This document shows, piece by piece, positions 27,543 through 36,359 of a DNA stretch of 64,000 bases. This DNA is from JACDAE01 sp963744875 (GTDB taxonomy: Bacteria > Chloroflexota > Ktedonobacteria > Ktedonobacterales > Ktedonobacteraceae): positions 1 through 64,000 of the forward strand of contig CAVUVQ010000037.1 in assembly GCA_963744875.1 (NCBI GenBank). Reading direction: 5' to 3'. Position 1 is the stretch's first letter; each line of letters starts with the position of its first letter. The notes under the pieces were generated by a model. The model saw nothing but the letters and a program-made list of their open reading frames with translations, made no database searches and was not told the DNA's origin. The translations under genes and the position numbers were made by a program.

Positions 27543-29456
27543 GTGGTAACAGATACCCATAAGGAAACGCTAGGTTTTCAGGCAGAGGTAAAACAACTGC
27601 TTGACTTAATGATCCATTCACTGTATAGCAACAAAGAGATCTTCATGCGTGAATTGATCTCCAACGCTTCGGATGCAATAGATCACCTGCGCTTTGCAAT
27701 GCTTTCAGATGAAACGATACGCGAAGATGATAGCGCGATGAATATCCATGTAGCATTCGATAAAGAGGCAAGAACGATCACGATATCCGACAACGGCATC
27801 GGCATGAACCGTGAGGAAGTGGTTGAGAATATCGGCACGATTGCACGCTCTGGCACGCGCGAATTCTTTCAATCGCTAACGGGCGATCAGAAGAAAGACG
27901 CCAGCCTGATTGGACAATTTGGCGTCGGGTTCTATTCCTCTTTCGTGGTGGCTGAACGTGTAACATTGGTTACGCGACGTGCTGGTTTGTCCCCGGAGCA
28001 AGGCGTACGTTGGGAATCGGATGGCGCTGGTGAATATACGCTTGAGACCGTCGAGAAAACCACACGCGGCACCGATGTTATCCTCCACCTGCGCGAAGGC
28101 GAGGACGAATTACTGGATGGTTACCGCTTACGCACCATTATTCGCAAGTATTCTGATCATATCATGGTTCCGATCCTGATGTTACGTGATAAGCAGGATA
28201 AAGAGGACGAAGAGGGAGTGGTTGAGGAGAAACCGGAGGAAGAGCAGGTCAACAAAGCTTCTGCGCTCTGGACGCGTTCAAAAAGTGAGATTAGCGAAGA
28301 AGAGTACAACGAGCTGTATCGCCATATCTCGCACGATTTTGGTAATCCGTTGGCCTATGTGCACAGTCGCATGGAAGGTGCCTACGAATATACACTGCTG
28401 CTCTACATTCCTGAGCGTGCCCCATATGATCTGTGGATACGCGAACGCCGCCAGGGCATGAAGCTCTACGTGCGACGCGTCTTCATCATGGACGACGCCG
28501 AACAGTTAATGCCTAACTATCTCCGTTTTGTACGCGGCATCGTCGACTCTAATGACCTGCCATTGAACGTCTCGCGCGAGATCTTGCAGCATAACCGCCT
28601 GATCGAAACCATTCGTGCAAACAGCGTTAAGAAGGTGCTGGGTCTGCTCAACGATCTGGTCAATAACAACAAAGAGAAGTACACCACCTTCTGGAAAGAG
28701 TTCGGGCGCGTCCTCAAAGAAGGGCTGGCCGAAGATCCTACCAATCGCGAGGCTATTGCCAAACTGTTGCGCTTCGCCTCAACCCACAATGACAGCGACG
28801 TGCAGGATGTCACCTTTGAAGATTACATCGGGCGCATGAAAGAAGGGCAAGACAAGATCTACTACATCACCGCCGAAAGCTATGGTGGTGCCAAAGATAG
28901 TCCATTGCTGGAGATCTTCAAGAAGAAGGGCATCGAGGTCCTGCTGCTCTCCGACGCCGTTGATTACCTGATTGGCGTCGAACTCAACGATTTCCAGGGC
29001 AAGCAACTGCAGTCCGTCTCCAAAGGCGCAATTGACCTGAGCAAGCTGGAAGATGCCGAGGGACAGACAAACGAGGAAGAAAAAGAGAGCATCGGCGAGG
29101 GGAAGGATCTACTGGCGCATCTCAAGAAAGTGCTGGAGGAGAAGATCAAAGAGGTACGCATCACAACGCGCCTGACAAGTTCTCCCGCCTGCCTGGTCGT
29201 CGATGAATACGATATCGACCCCAACCTGCAACGACTCTTGAAGGCATCAGGCCAGACGTTGCCAGCCACAAAGCCAATCCTGGAGATCAACCCGCACCAT
29301 CCGATTATCCTCAAATTACAGCACGAGGAGAACGAGGAGAGATTTAGCAACTGGGCATATGTTCTGTATGATCAGTCAGTGCTGAGTCTGGGGGAGCAGT
29401 TGGAGAACCCGATTAGCTTTGTGAATCGCTTAAATGAGTTATTGAAACAACTGTAA
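27543..29456 (+). CDS. htpG: Hsp90-family chaperone HtpG
   Basis: A 637-residue Hsp90. The N-terminal ATP-binding domain has LISNASDAIDHLR, ISDNGIGMNREE and GQFGVGFYSSFVVAERV. Middle domain motifs include DLPLNVSREILQHN and the C-terminal dimerisation domain is complete. Length is standard. A GTG start at 27543 is preceded by AGGAGG. It ends 13 bp before a perfect 56-bp palindrome. No CIRCE-type element is visible upstream. Confidence 0.97.
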   Translation: MVTDTHKETLGFQAEVKQLLDLMIHSLYSNKEIFMRELISNASDAIDHLRFAMLSDETIREDDSAMNIHVAFDKEARTITISDNGIGMNREEVVENIGTIARSGTREFFQSLTGDQKKDASLIGQFGVGFYSSFVVAERVTLVTRRAGLSPEQGVRWESDGAGEYTLETVEKTTRGTDVILHLREGEDELLDGYRLRTIIRKYSDHIMVPILMLRDKQDKEDEEGVVEEKPEEEQVNKASALWTRSKSEISEEEYNELYRHISHDFGNPLAYVHSRMEGAYEYTLLLYIPERAPYDLWIRERRQGMKLYVRRVFIMDDAEQLMPNYLRFVRGIVDSNDLPLNVSREILQHNRLIETIRANSVKKVLGLLNDLVNNNKEKYTTFWKEFGRVLKEGLAEDPTNREAIAKLLRFASTHNDSDVQDVTFEDYIGRMKEGQDKIYYITAESYGGAKDSPLLEIFKKKGIEVLLLSDAVDYLIGVELNDFQGKQLQSVSKGAIDLSKLEDAEGQTNEEEKESIGEGKDLLAHLKKVLEEKIKEVRITTRLTSSPACLVVDEYDIDPNLQRLLKASGQTLPATKPILEINPHHPIILKLQHEENEERFSNWAYVLYDQSVLSLGEQLENPISFVNRLNELLKQL

Positions 29457-29469
29457 TTGGGGTTTAGAG

Positions 29470-29525
29470 AGTAAATAACTATGGGGAGGGTATAGCATGC
29501 TATACCCTCCCCATAGTTATTTACT
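29470..29525. terminator. 56-bp perfect palindrome between htpG and the small peptide gene
   Basis: The left half (29470-29497) begins AGTAAATAACTATGGGGAGG, and its exact reverse complement fills 29498-29525 without a loop. It lies between convergent genes and could stop transcription from both sides. Such a long loop-free palindrome is unusual for a normal intrinsic terminator. Confidence 0.7.
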
Positions 29526-29541
29526 AAGCTCTTTTGGCTTA

Positions 29542-29775
29542 TTAGAGGATGTCAAGAATACTGTTCCCATTCAAAAAATTACTATTCTGGCTCAAAATAG
29601 GAACATTTATCAACCCACTCGAGCTAAAATCATCCTGGCTATATGTGTTAGTATCATTATCGTAATAAAAAGGGTACTGCCCGTAACAGCGTTTACCACC
29701 ACATACAACTGCCAGATCAGAATCAGTTAAATCCATGAACTTGCTTTCCTCTAACTGATGCTCTTTTTTGCTCAT
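29542..29775 (-). CDS. putative double-glycine-leader secreted peptide (bacteriocin-like precursor)
   Basis: A 77-residue peptide. The leader MSKKEHQLEESK is followed by FMDLTDSDLAVVCGG. Counting back from the Gly-Gly cleavage site, Leu is at -12, Leu at -7 and Val at -4, the exact spacing used by C39-peptidase ABC exporters. The predicted core after GG is about 50 residues, starts KRCYGQYPFYYD, is rich in Asn, Ser, Asp and Tyr, and has only one cysteine. GGAAAG precedes the chosen ATG; an ATG two codons earlier is possible. No modification enzyme, immunity gene or exporter lies in the window. It is AT-richer than htpG. It could be a bacteriocin, a signalling peptide or a RiPP precursor. Confidence 0.6.
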   Translation of the reverse strand: MSKKEHQLEESKFMDLTDSDLAVVCGGKRCYGQYPFYYDNDTNTYSQDDFSSSGLINVPILSQNSNFLNGNSILDIL

Positions 29776-29881
29776 AATCATCTTTCCTTTCTTCGCTTAC
29801 ATAAAAGCACTAGCAATTTTCTGGTAAAGGTATCGATACGCTTTACCTGAATACAGTATATTTTTGCCACAAAACACATGC

Positions 29882-30005
29882 GTAGGGGCCTGATTTATCG
29901 TGCCCGTGTGTGTCAGGGATGATGAATGATTCCACACACGGGCACGATCCAGCCACACACGGGCACGATCCAGCCACACACGGGCGCGATAAATCAGGCC
30001 CCTAC
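29882..30005. repeat. dispersed inverted repeat with internal 21-bp tandem units
   Basis: The left arm starting GTAGGGGCCTGATTTATCGT (29882) pairs with the right arm ending ATAAATCAGGCCCCTAC (30005). Inside, a 21-bp unit CCAGCCACACACGGGCACGAT recurs from about 29930 to 29985 (two to three copies). It is another member of the repeat family found at 15661 and 44676, lying between the small peptide gene and the next plus-strand gene. Confidence 0.85.
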
Positions 30006-30185
30006 ACTTTGCTTACAAACACTTTACAGATATTTGCGTACCCTCTCATGGTTATTTCATCTCCACACACTATCATTTAGGCAAGGAGAAAAATATGTTA
30101 AACATATTATCGCCTACCACTTATAAATAAGAGGCGGATGAATAGTGTTTTGTTTTTTCATCAATGATAGAGGAAACCGCTTCAC

Positions 30186-30705
30186 ATGAAGATAACAGAG
30201 GACAGAAAAATAATGGACAGAAACCCTTATGATCCTTCAATAGACTGGTTACAACAATCTCCTGCCACTAAACAGGAGCCAGTATATACAGCACGTCAAC
30301 AGGGACCCACACAACCTCAAACACCATCTGTGGCAAAAAAAGCAGCGCCTGCAAAACAGCAACGCATGCCAAAACAGAAGGCGCTTGAACTGGTAAGCGC
30401 ACTGAAAAAAGGCATCGTCGTCTCATCCGTGATGAGCTTTGGTGTGATCAGCCTGCTTGCGACTGGTCACGTAGTTGGGACGACAACGAGCGCGACCAGC
30501 ACAGCAACACCTGTTACCCGGAGTAGTTCTACTGCCACTCCCACTAGCACGAACAACGCCAACACCAGCCAGCACAAGTACAGCTAAAGCCACGGCAACA
30601 CCAGCCAAAGCTAAAACTACTACTTCCAGTTCGTCCAATAGTTCCAGCGCGAGCTTCGGGACAAGCTCATCTCAGGGTTCTGTTTCTGGTACCAGCGTTT
30701 CTTAA
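30186..30705 (+). pseudogene. Ser/Thr/Pro-rich membrane-anchored protein with one frameshift
   Basis: The first frame has a hydrophilic Lys/Gln/Pro-rich head (residues 1-75), one TM helix (about 80-98) and then a Thr/Ser-rich tail. It stops early at 30587, while the same kind of Ser/Thr/Ala tail continues in the next frame to a stop at 30705. A single-base shift near 30538-30555 explains this. Restored, it would be about 172 residues with a low-complexity exterior tail. GAGGAAA stands before the ATG. It directly precedes the haem-type membrane gene and may work with it. The function is unknown. Confidence 0.62.
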
Positions 30706-30732
30706 GCTGATATCTTATGAAAGGTGGATTTT

Positions 30733-31509
30733 ATGACTTTGTGGGAAACTGTCACCTGGGATATTGCGCGGGCAGGTGGCTTTACAGCGTACTTATTATT
30801 AGGATTATCAGTTGCAATGGGGCTGGCCCTTTCAATGAAATGGCAATCGCCCAGTAAATGGCCCCGCCTTATCAATAATGAATTGCACAATTTTCTGGCT
30901 CTGCTGGCGCTGGTTTTCACGACCGTACATGTGCTGGCAGTATGGATCGATCCCTATACAAAATTTGGTTGGAGCGAGGTGTTCATTCCATTCCTCACCC
31001 ACTATCGTACAATATGGATGTCGCTTGGTATCGTCGCGCTCTACCTGGGTATCGCAATCGGTATCAGCACATTGGTACGACCCTACATCGGCTACAAATG
31101 GTGGCGGCGTCTTCATTATGTAACGTTGGCGCTCTATGTACTGGTAACGATACACAGCATGATGACTGGTACCGACACAAAAACCGCCTGGGGTCTCGGC
31201 ATTTATGGTGGTAGTATCCTCGTGATAGGCTTACTATTAACCAGACGCATCGTTCTCTCGGTCAAAGCACGCAATCAGAAACGTGCTGTACCAGTTGCAC
31301 ATGTACAACGCCAGCCCGGCCAGGTCGCGGTAGCCACAATGAATGCGCAACAACAACAAGTATATACGCCTCCGACGCGTGAAGCGCAACAGGCATATCA
31401 AAATGCGCGAAGTCGTGCGCAACAGCAACAAGTATATGTGCCTCCAACGCGCGAAGCACAACAGGCATATCAAAATGCGCGAAATCGTGCATACGACCCG
31501 CGTCGATAA
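30733..31509 (+). CDS. ferric reductase-like/cytochrome b-type membrane protein with repeated C-terminal tail
   Basis: A 258-residue protein with about six TM helices in residues 1-180. The pairs His in NELHNFLALLAL / TTVHVLAVW and in RRLHYVTLALYV / VTIHSMM sit one helical span apart, as expected for two b-type haems of the ferric reductase-like (FRD/MsrQ) superfamily. After the last helix a soluble tail holds two near-identical 24-residue units with the core QQVYxPPTREAQQAYQNAR. The ATG at 30733 follows AAAGGTGG by 6 nt. No FAD/NADH domain is present, so an electron partner must be separate. Confidence 0.78.
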   Translation: MTLWETVTWDIARAGGFTAYLLLGLSVAMGLALSMKWQSPSKWPRLINNELHNFLALLALVFTTVHVLAVWIDPYTKFGWSEVFIPFLTHYRTIWMSLGIVALYLGIAIGISTLVRPYIGYKWWRRLHYVTLALYVLVTIHSMMTGTDTKTAWGLGIYGGSILVIGLLLTRRIVLSVKARNQKRAVPVAHVQRQPGQVAVATMNAQQQQVYTPPTREAQQAYQNARSRAQQQQVYVPPTREAQQAYQNARNRAYDPRR

Positions 31510-31552
31510 GACTAGATGATATGGGCATCGGCAATGATGCCCAACTTGCGTC

Positions 31553-32548
31553 CTACCCAGGCACCTCAGGGTTGAGAATATTGGGTGGACGTTGTCCAGA
31601 AGCATGCGCAACGATATTAGCGCTGGCCATCGTCGCCATACGGGTGCGCGTCTGCAATGAGGCACTGGCGATATGCGGCAATAAGACAACATTCTCCATC
31701 TGCAGTAAAGCAGGTTCCACAGCTGGCTCATTCTCAAAAACATCCAGTCCCGCACCCGCAATCACACCATCCTGCAACGCTTTTACCAGTGCCTTCTCGT
31801 CCACAACTGGACCACGTGCAGTGTTGAGCAGAAATGCAGTCCGCTTCATCATATGGAGTTCGCGCTCACCGATCATATGATGGGTCGAAGGGTTGTAGGG
31901 CACATGGATGCTTATAAAATCGGATTGCGTCAGTAACTCTGCAAATGGCATGTAACGCATATGGTAGAGGGCCTCATCTTCCAGCGTCATACGTGTTCGA
32001 TTGTGATAAAGTACCGGCATGTCAAAGCCGAGCGCACGTCGCGCAACTAAACGGCCAATGCGTCCAGCTCCGATCAATCCCAATGTTGCATGGCTCACCT
32101 CGGCACCACAGAAAAGTAACGGTCCCCAACCAGTGAACTTTCCGGCTCGCAGGAAGCGTTCGGCTTCGGGAATACGACGCGCCACAGCCATTAACAGGGC
32201 GAACGCAAGGTCAGCCGTTGTATCTGAAAGTACGCCCGGCGTGTTGCTCACAGCTATTCCGAGGCGCGTGGCGGCTTCTAGATCGATATTGTTATAGCCC
32301 ACCGCCATATTCGCGACCATCTTCAAACGTGGAGTCGTCGCCACACATGCCTCTAAAAAGCGTGCATCGATGGTATCCGTTAGCAAGCTGTAGATGTAAT
32401 CGTGTCCAGGGCCACGTTGTAGTAGCTCGTCGTAGGACCAGATATTTCCCTCCACTTCATTGCGTTCCACCACGCCAATAGCTTCTAGTAAAGGATATGC
32501 TGGTGCAGGGATCTTCTGTGTGACCAGGATTTTTGGATGATTTGCCAT
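31553..32548 (-). CDS. D-isomer-specific 2-hydroxyacid dehydrogenase (glyoxylate reductase-like)
   Basis: A 331-residue NAD(P)-dependent dehydrogenase. The dinucleotide motif is GLIGAGRIGRLVARRA (about residue 152), followed by the signature NTARGPVVDEKALVKAL with the catalytic Arg region, the Glu in DVFENEP, and the catalytic His in LLPHIAS. Closest in style to glyoxylate/hydroxypyruvate reductases. The ATG at 32548 is preceded by GAGGAGG. It could process glyoxylate from allantoin degradation, but it lies 20 kb away, so that link is only a guess. Confidence 0.9.
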   Translation of the reverse strand: MANHPKILVTQKIPAPAYPLLEAIGVVERNEVEGNIWSYDELLQRGPGHDYIYSLLTDTIDARFLEACVATTPRLKMVANMAVGYNNIDLEAATRLGIAVSNTPGVLSDTTADLAFALLMAVARRIPEAERFLRAGKFTGWGPLLFCGAEVSHATLGLIGAGRIGRLVARRALGFDMPVLYHNRTRMTLEDEALYHMRYMPFAELLTQSDFISIHVPYNPSTHHMIGERELHMMKRTAFLLNTARGPVVDEKALVKALQDGVIAGAGLDVFENEPAVEPALLQMENVVLLPHIASASLQTRTRMATMASANIVAHASGQRPPNILNPEVPG

Positions 32549-32638
32549 AATAGTCCTCCTCAGTGAGTTGCGCTTCATTGTAGTAAATTGGGGAATGTTG
32601 ATGCAAGTAAGGTGAAGGCTGCAATCACTGATCGATAT

Positions 32639-33025
32639 TTACAAATGAAGTGAAGGAATATCAGTTGATGAGTTTTCAGGGGTACTGAGGTTATGTTCGG
32701 CAAACTGCTTGAGCGCTTCGATCACATCCCCCAATGCTCGCCCTTTCTCCAACAGATGATACTCGACGCGTGGGGGAATCTCCGCAAAGGCTCGTCGTTC
32801 GACAAACTGCAATTCTTCAAGTCCTTTGAGCCGCTGTGAAAGAGTCTTCGGACTAACATTACCCATCAGTTCGCGCAACTCATTAAAACGTTTTGGACCT
32901 CGCAACAGATTGATGATAATGAGCAGAATCCACACATCTCCAATGAGACGAATCGCTTGTCCCATTGGAGTCGTAGCACAGGCCTCTGGCATTGCATCTA
33001 CTGATGAGTGATCATGCGCTTTCAT
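32639..33025 (-). CDS. HxlR-family winged-helix regulator
   Basis: A 128-residue regulator. It has the HxlR fold: the conserved cysteine in CATTPMGQAIRLIGDVWILLII, helix GPKRFNELRELMGNVSPKTLSQRLKGLEE, and the wing RVEYHLLEKGRALGDVIEAL. Such proteins respond to aldehydes, redox or small electrophiles. The start at 33025 lies only 7 nt after a TATAAT and lacks a Shine-Dalgarno, which suggests leaderless translation. It faces away from the yceI-like gene, its possible target. Confidence 0.9.
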   Translation of the reverse strand: MKAHDHSSVDAMPEACATTPMGQAIRLIGDVWILLIIINLLRGPKRFNELRELMGNVSPKTLSQRLKGLEELQFVERRAFAEIPPRVEYHLLEKGRALGDVIEALKQFAEHNLSTPENSSTDIPSLHL

Positions 33026-33217
33026 AAGGCAATTATAGCACACATTGCCGAGTATAATCTTGACAACATCCAGTTCCTGATATATATTTAATTCCTAAAG
33101 GGAAGCTGATATTAAAAAGATATTGAAGGCGTTGCCCCTTTTTTCAAAGAGCCTGTAAATATTTGATAGCAGGTTCTTCAATCAATCCCAGACTGGGGAC
33201 TGAAGGAGTAAATTAAC

Positions 33218-33763
33218 ATGGCATGGGAAATTGATCCAATTCATTCACACGTTGGATTTTCCGTTCGACATATGATGGTCAGCACTGTGCGAGGGCATTT
33301 TAATGTTCTACGTGGTCAACTCCATATCGACGAGAGCAATCCTGCAAACTCGTGGGTCGAGGCTGAAGTCGATGTCAAAAGCGTTGATACACAGAATGAG
33401 CAGCGCGATGGTCACCTGCGTGCAAGCGACTTTTTCGAGGCCGACAAGTACCCCACCATTACTTTCAAGAGCACAAAGGTTGAGCATATTGAAGATCAGG
33501 ATTATAAAGTTACAGGCGATCTGACGATGCACGGAGTCACTAAATCCATTACATTCAATGCAGAGTACAATGGGCAGAGCAATATAGCGGGCCTACGGGC
33601 TGGTTTGACGGCAAAAACGAAGATCAGCCGTAAAGAATTTGGTATGGCGTTTGGCCTGGTTGCGGAAGCAAGCCAGGTAGCCGTCAGCGACACCGTCACC
33701 ATTGAGATCGACCTGGAGGCTATGCAGACAGCCCCTGTGGAGACGAATGCTGTAGCCCAATAG
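33218..33763 (+). CDS. YceI family lipid-binding protein
   Basis: A 181-residue lipocalin-like YceI protein. It opens WEIDPIHSHVGFSVRHMMVS, contains DVKSVDTQNEQRDGHLRASDFFEADKYPTITF in parts, and ends with the VAVSDTVTIEIDLEA strand. No signal peptide is present, so it is cytoplasmic, unlike E. coli YceI. Such proteins bind isoprenoids or fatty amides. AAGGAG stands before the ATG. Confidence 0.93.
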   Translation: MAWEIDPIHSHVGFSVRHMMVSTVRGHFNVLRGQLHIDESNPANSWVEAEVDVKSVDTQNEQRDGHLRASDFFEADKYPTITFKSTKVEHIEDQDYKVTGDLTMHGVTKSITFNAEYNGQSNIAGLRAGLTAKTKISRKEFGMAFGLVAEASQVAVSDTVTIEIDLEAMQTAPVETNAVAQ

Positions 33764-33810
33764 ATATGTATATCCTCCTAAGAGATACATAGTGCTACTT
33801 TAATCCTTTT

Positions 33811-33866
33811 GAATGTTAGAGAACCAATATGAAGTTGTAATTCTTCATATTGGTTCTCTAACATTC
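33811..33866. terminator. 24-bp perfect hairpin between convergent genes
   Basis: GAATGTTAGAGAACCAATAT (continuing to 33834) pairs perfectly with 33843-33866 around the loop TTGTAATT. It lies between yceI (plus) and btuF-like (minus) genes and can terminate both. Confidence 0.75.
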
Positions 33867-33884
33867 ATGTCAGAAATGCAATCG

Positions 33885-34880
33885 TTACACTGATGCAGAG
33901 CAATCAACAGGCAATGCTCCAGAGAATTTGTCGGGATGAACAAGTTGTGCTACGCAACGCAAGCCTTCGACCAGGCGCTGGCTAGGATGCTGCATCAGGT
34001 TCGTGTTGACGTGATAGACATACTTATTTTTCACGGCAGCAATATTCCCCCAGTTAGGACGCTTGTACACCGTCGCTGGTTGGCCTCCATAAAGTGGATC
34101 TTCCGTTAGAATGACGTAGTTTGGATTGGCACTGATCACCGCTTCATCTGTAACCTGGGGATAGCCACCATTGCTGGTATTATCATGGAAAATGTTGATT
34201 GCATTGGCGTCCTGCAACAACTGATCTCCAAAAGAATTGCCGCCAAAAACGTAGGGCTTACCCGCTGTACTATCGTCTACTTCAAGCATCACTTTGGGCG
34301 CAGGGGTGCCAGCAACCGCCGCTTTAATCTGATTAATCTGCTGCTGAAGCTGACTTGTGAGTTTTGTAGCAGCATCCTGCGCGAACGTTAAACGCCCTAC
34401 TACAGCTATTTGCTGGATTGCCTGGTCAAAGTTTGTCGCAGCCAGGTCAACGACGTTCAAGCCTAAAGCTTTTAATTGTGTATCACTCTTTGCAGTTGCG
34501 CCGCCATCACTTAGAATGAGATCAGGCTTTAATGCCACAATCTGCTCAGTATTAAATGTCCCACTGGCATTCGATATACGCGGTCGCTTCGTGAGATCGC
34601 TCGGATAGGTTGTGTAGTAATCAACGGCAACGACTCTACTGTCGAGATTGAGTGCCCCAAGGATTTCGCTGGTACTGGGAACAAGTGAGATAATCCGCTG
34701 AGGCGCACTTTTGGGAAATGCAATGGGCGTTCCATACGCATCCAACGCAGGCACGGATGTTGGCGCAGACGTTGGTGAAGCACTGGTTGTCGTTGAAGTT
34801 TGTCCACAGGCCGCAAGCAGTACGAAACAAAATAACAATAAAAGCAATGGGAAGCGAGAAGAGATGACATGTTTGCGCAT
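33885..34880 (-). CDS. btuF: cobalamin/iron-type ABC transporter substrate-binding lipoprotein
   Basis: A 331-residue class III substrate-binding protein. The signal peptide (about 1-22) ends in the lipobox LLAAC, followed by a Ser/Thr/Pro linker. Then come RIISLVPSTSEILGALNLDSRVVAVD, KPDLILSDGG, PKVMLEVDD and the second lobe. The upstream cobalamin riboswitch makes vitamin B12 or cobinamide the likely ligand. The ATG at 34880 follows AAGGAGA; upstream in-frame starts would lie within the riboswitch leader. No permease or ATPase gene follows in the window. Confidence 0.87.
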   Translation of the reverse strand: MRKHVISSRFPLLLLLFCFVLLAACGQTSTTTSASPTSAPTSVPALDAYGTPIAFPKSAPQRIISLVPSTSEILGALNLDSRVVAVDYYTTYPSDLTKRPRISNASGTFNTEQIVALKPDLILSDGGATAKSDTQLKALGLNVVDLAATNFDQAIQQIAVVGRLTFAQDAATKLTSQLQQQINQIKAAVAGTPAPKVMLEVDDSTAGKPYVFGGNSFGDQLLQDANAINIFHDNTSNGGYPQVTDEAVISANPNYVILTEDPLYGGQPATVYKRPNWGNIAAVKNKYVYHVNTNLMQHPSQRLVEGLRCVAQLVHPDKFSGALPVDCSASV

Positions 34881-35017
34881 CTGGCTATATTCTCCTTGAG
34901 AACAAAAACGCTTGCAGTCACCTCGCGCAAGGGGAGAAAAATCAGCTGGTGTAGAGAGAATATGCCCGTATTCCAGCCACACGCTCCTTTTTACGCGAAG
35001 GATCATGAGCATGATGC

Positions 35018-35215
35018 ATCAGGCAGGTCTCCTGGCTTCTGGCTATAACGCTTCTCATGCTGCCTTCCCATTCATCGATTAAGAACAGTGGCCTGTGCTC
35101 ATTTCTGAGCTTGCTGAGTTGCTCGCCAGTTACAGTAGCGCGACTGCGTCGGATTCGCACCGACTTCCCTATTCTGCCGGGGTCACATACCGGCCACCTG
35201 ATGGTACCCTATGCG
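35018..35215 (-). ncRNA. cobalamin riboswitch
   Basis: On the minus strand the element contains the 5' segment GAATAGGGAAGTCGGTGCGA, then ATCCGACGCAGTCGCGCTAC followed by TGTAA, and closes with the B12 box AGCCAGGAGACCTGCC (35037-35022). Order and spacing match the adenosylcobalamin aptamer. It lies about 140 nt upstream of the btuF-like start and should turn the gene down when B12 is plentiful. Confidence 0.96.
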
Positions 35216-35447
35216 ATCCACAGGGTAGTGATAGTATGGCATGTAGGTTAAAGATTGTCAATTTAAGCTGCAGCAGGAGATGGCCTTTCACTTTTTACAT
35301 ACAACCTATCCCTTTGTATCCTATACTGCTATGCTTTACGTAATCTTAGTACATATGTAAATACTATAATTTGTTGAACATAATAACCTTGCCAAAAAGC
35401 GTCAATCGATTGTATCTTACGATGCATTTATATTCAAGGAGGAAACA

Positions 35448-36341
35448 ATGTTACCTGTGAACGACAATGTGATCAAGCCCAACCCTGTTTTGCATACATA
35501 CCGTGTACTCTTCTTTCTCTGGCTATTCTTCCTTACATTTTTCCTTCTATTCATTATTCTCATGCTCATCTTAAGTATCAGGCTATTTCCTCCTGGTAGC
35601 AGATTTTCACAGTTTTTGTCTGGCATTTCTGTATACATAGTTCCTTTTCTATGCTTCATTTCCTCATTTATCTCAAACATCTGGCAAAGGCGTTATTGGG
35701 AACAGATCGAGCAACGGCGTTTTGCTGCGATAAGAGGTAATCGCGCTCTACTCGCTGTTGAGCAACCCGTAGCAAATCCGTTTGCCTTACAACTTCCCTG
35801 TACAATTAAGTCGCGCCCTGGCAAAGGAGGTATTCTTTTTATTATAGCAATTTCTTTGATCTTTGCACTCTTGTTGGTTGGATTGCCCTCCTGGTTCAAT
35901 AACAATTTTCTTTTCTTTTCGGCCAATCGCCTACACAATTTTCTTATACTTTTTGCAATTGCAGCCTCTGTAATGATAATCCTATTGCTTGCTCTATTTT
36001 TCTCCCCTTTAGGAACTCAGAAAATCGTAGTAACAGAGCAAGATTTGAGTATCAGTGCAGGAGGCCAGAAGAGCACAATACAGTGGGGAGATGCAAGGCT
36101 CTTTGCTATGTACAATACCTTTGCACAAAAAAACGGATCATCCATCACCTATGAGCTTTCCAGCGCTAAAAATATTGTGCGCTGGACATGGGTCAAACGT
36201 CGGAATCGCTTCAACATGCGTTTGGTACCAACAATCCCTCTCGATGAATATAACCGACAGATGCAAGCACTTAATGCGCTCATCGTTGCTCGTACAGGCT
36301 TGCCACTTTCAGATCTACGTACAGATCCTGTGTTGAATTGA
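35448..36341 (+). CDS. membrane protein with four TM helices, unknown function
   Basis: A 297-residue protein I do not recognise. Two TM helices lie at about 20-45 and 60-80, two more at about 125-145 and 160-185, followed by a soluble C-terminal domain (about 190-297) that resembles a bacterial PH-like beta domain (KIVVTEQDLSISAGGQKSTI). AAGGAGGAAAC precedes the ATG. It is AT-rich and lies between B12 genes without an evident link. Confidence 0.65.
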   Translation: MLPVNDNVIKPNPVLHTYRVLFFLWLFFLTFFLLFIILMLILSIRLFPPGSRFSQFLSGISVYIVPFLCFISSFISNIWQRRYWEQIEQRRFAAIRGNRALLAVEQPVANPFALQLPCTIKSRPGKGGILFIIAISLIFALLLVGLPSWFNNNFLFFSANRLHNFLILFAIAASVMIILLLALFFSPLGTQKIVVTEQDLSISAGGQKSTIQWGDARLFAMYNTFAQKNGSSITYELSSAKNIVRWTWVKRRNRFNMRLVPTIPLDEYNRQMQALNALIVARTGLPLSDLRTDPVLN

Positions 36342-36359
36342 TACTAATAAAATAGTGCT

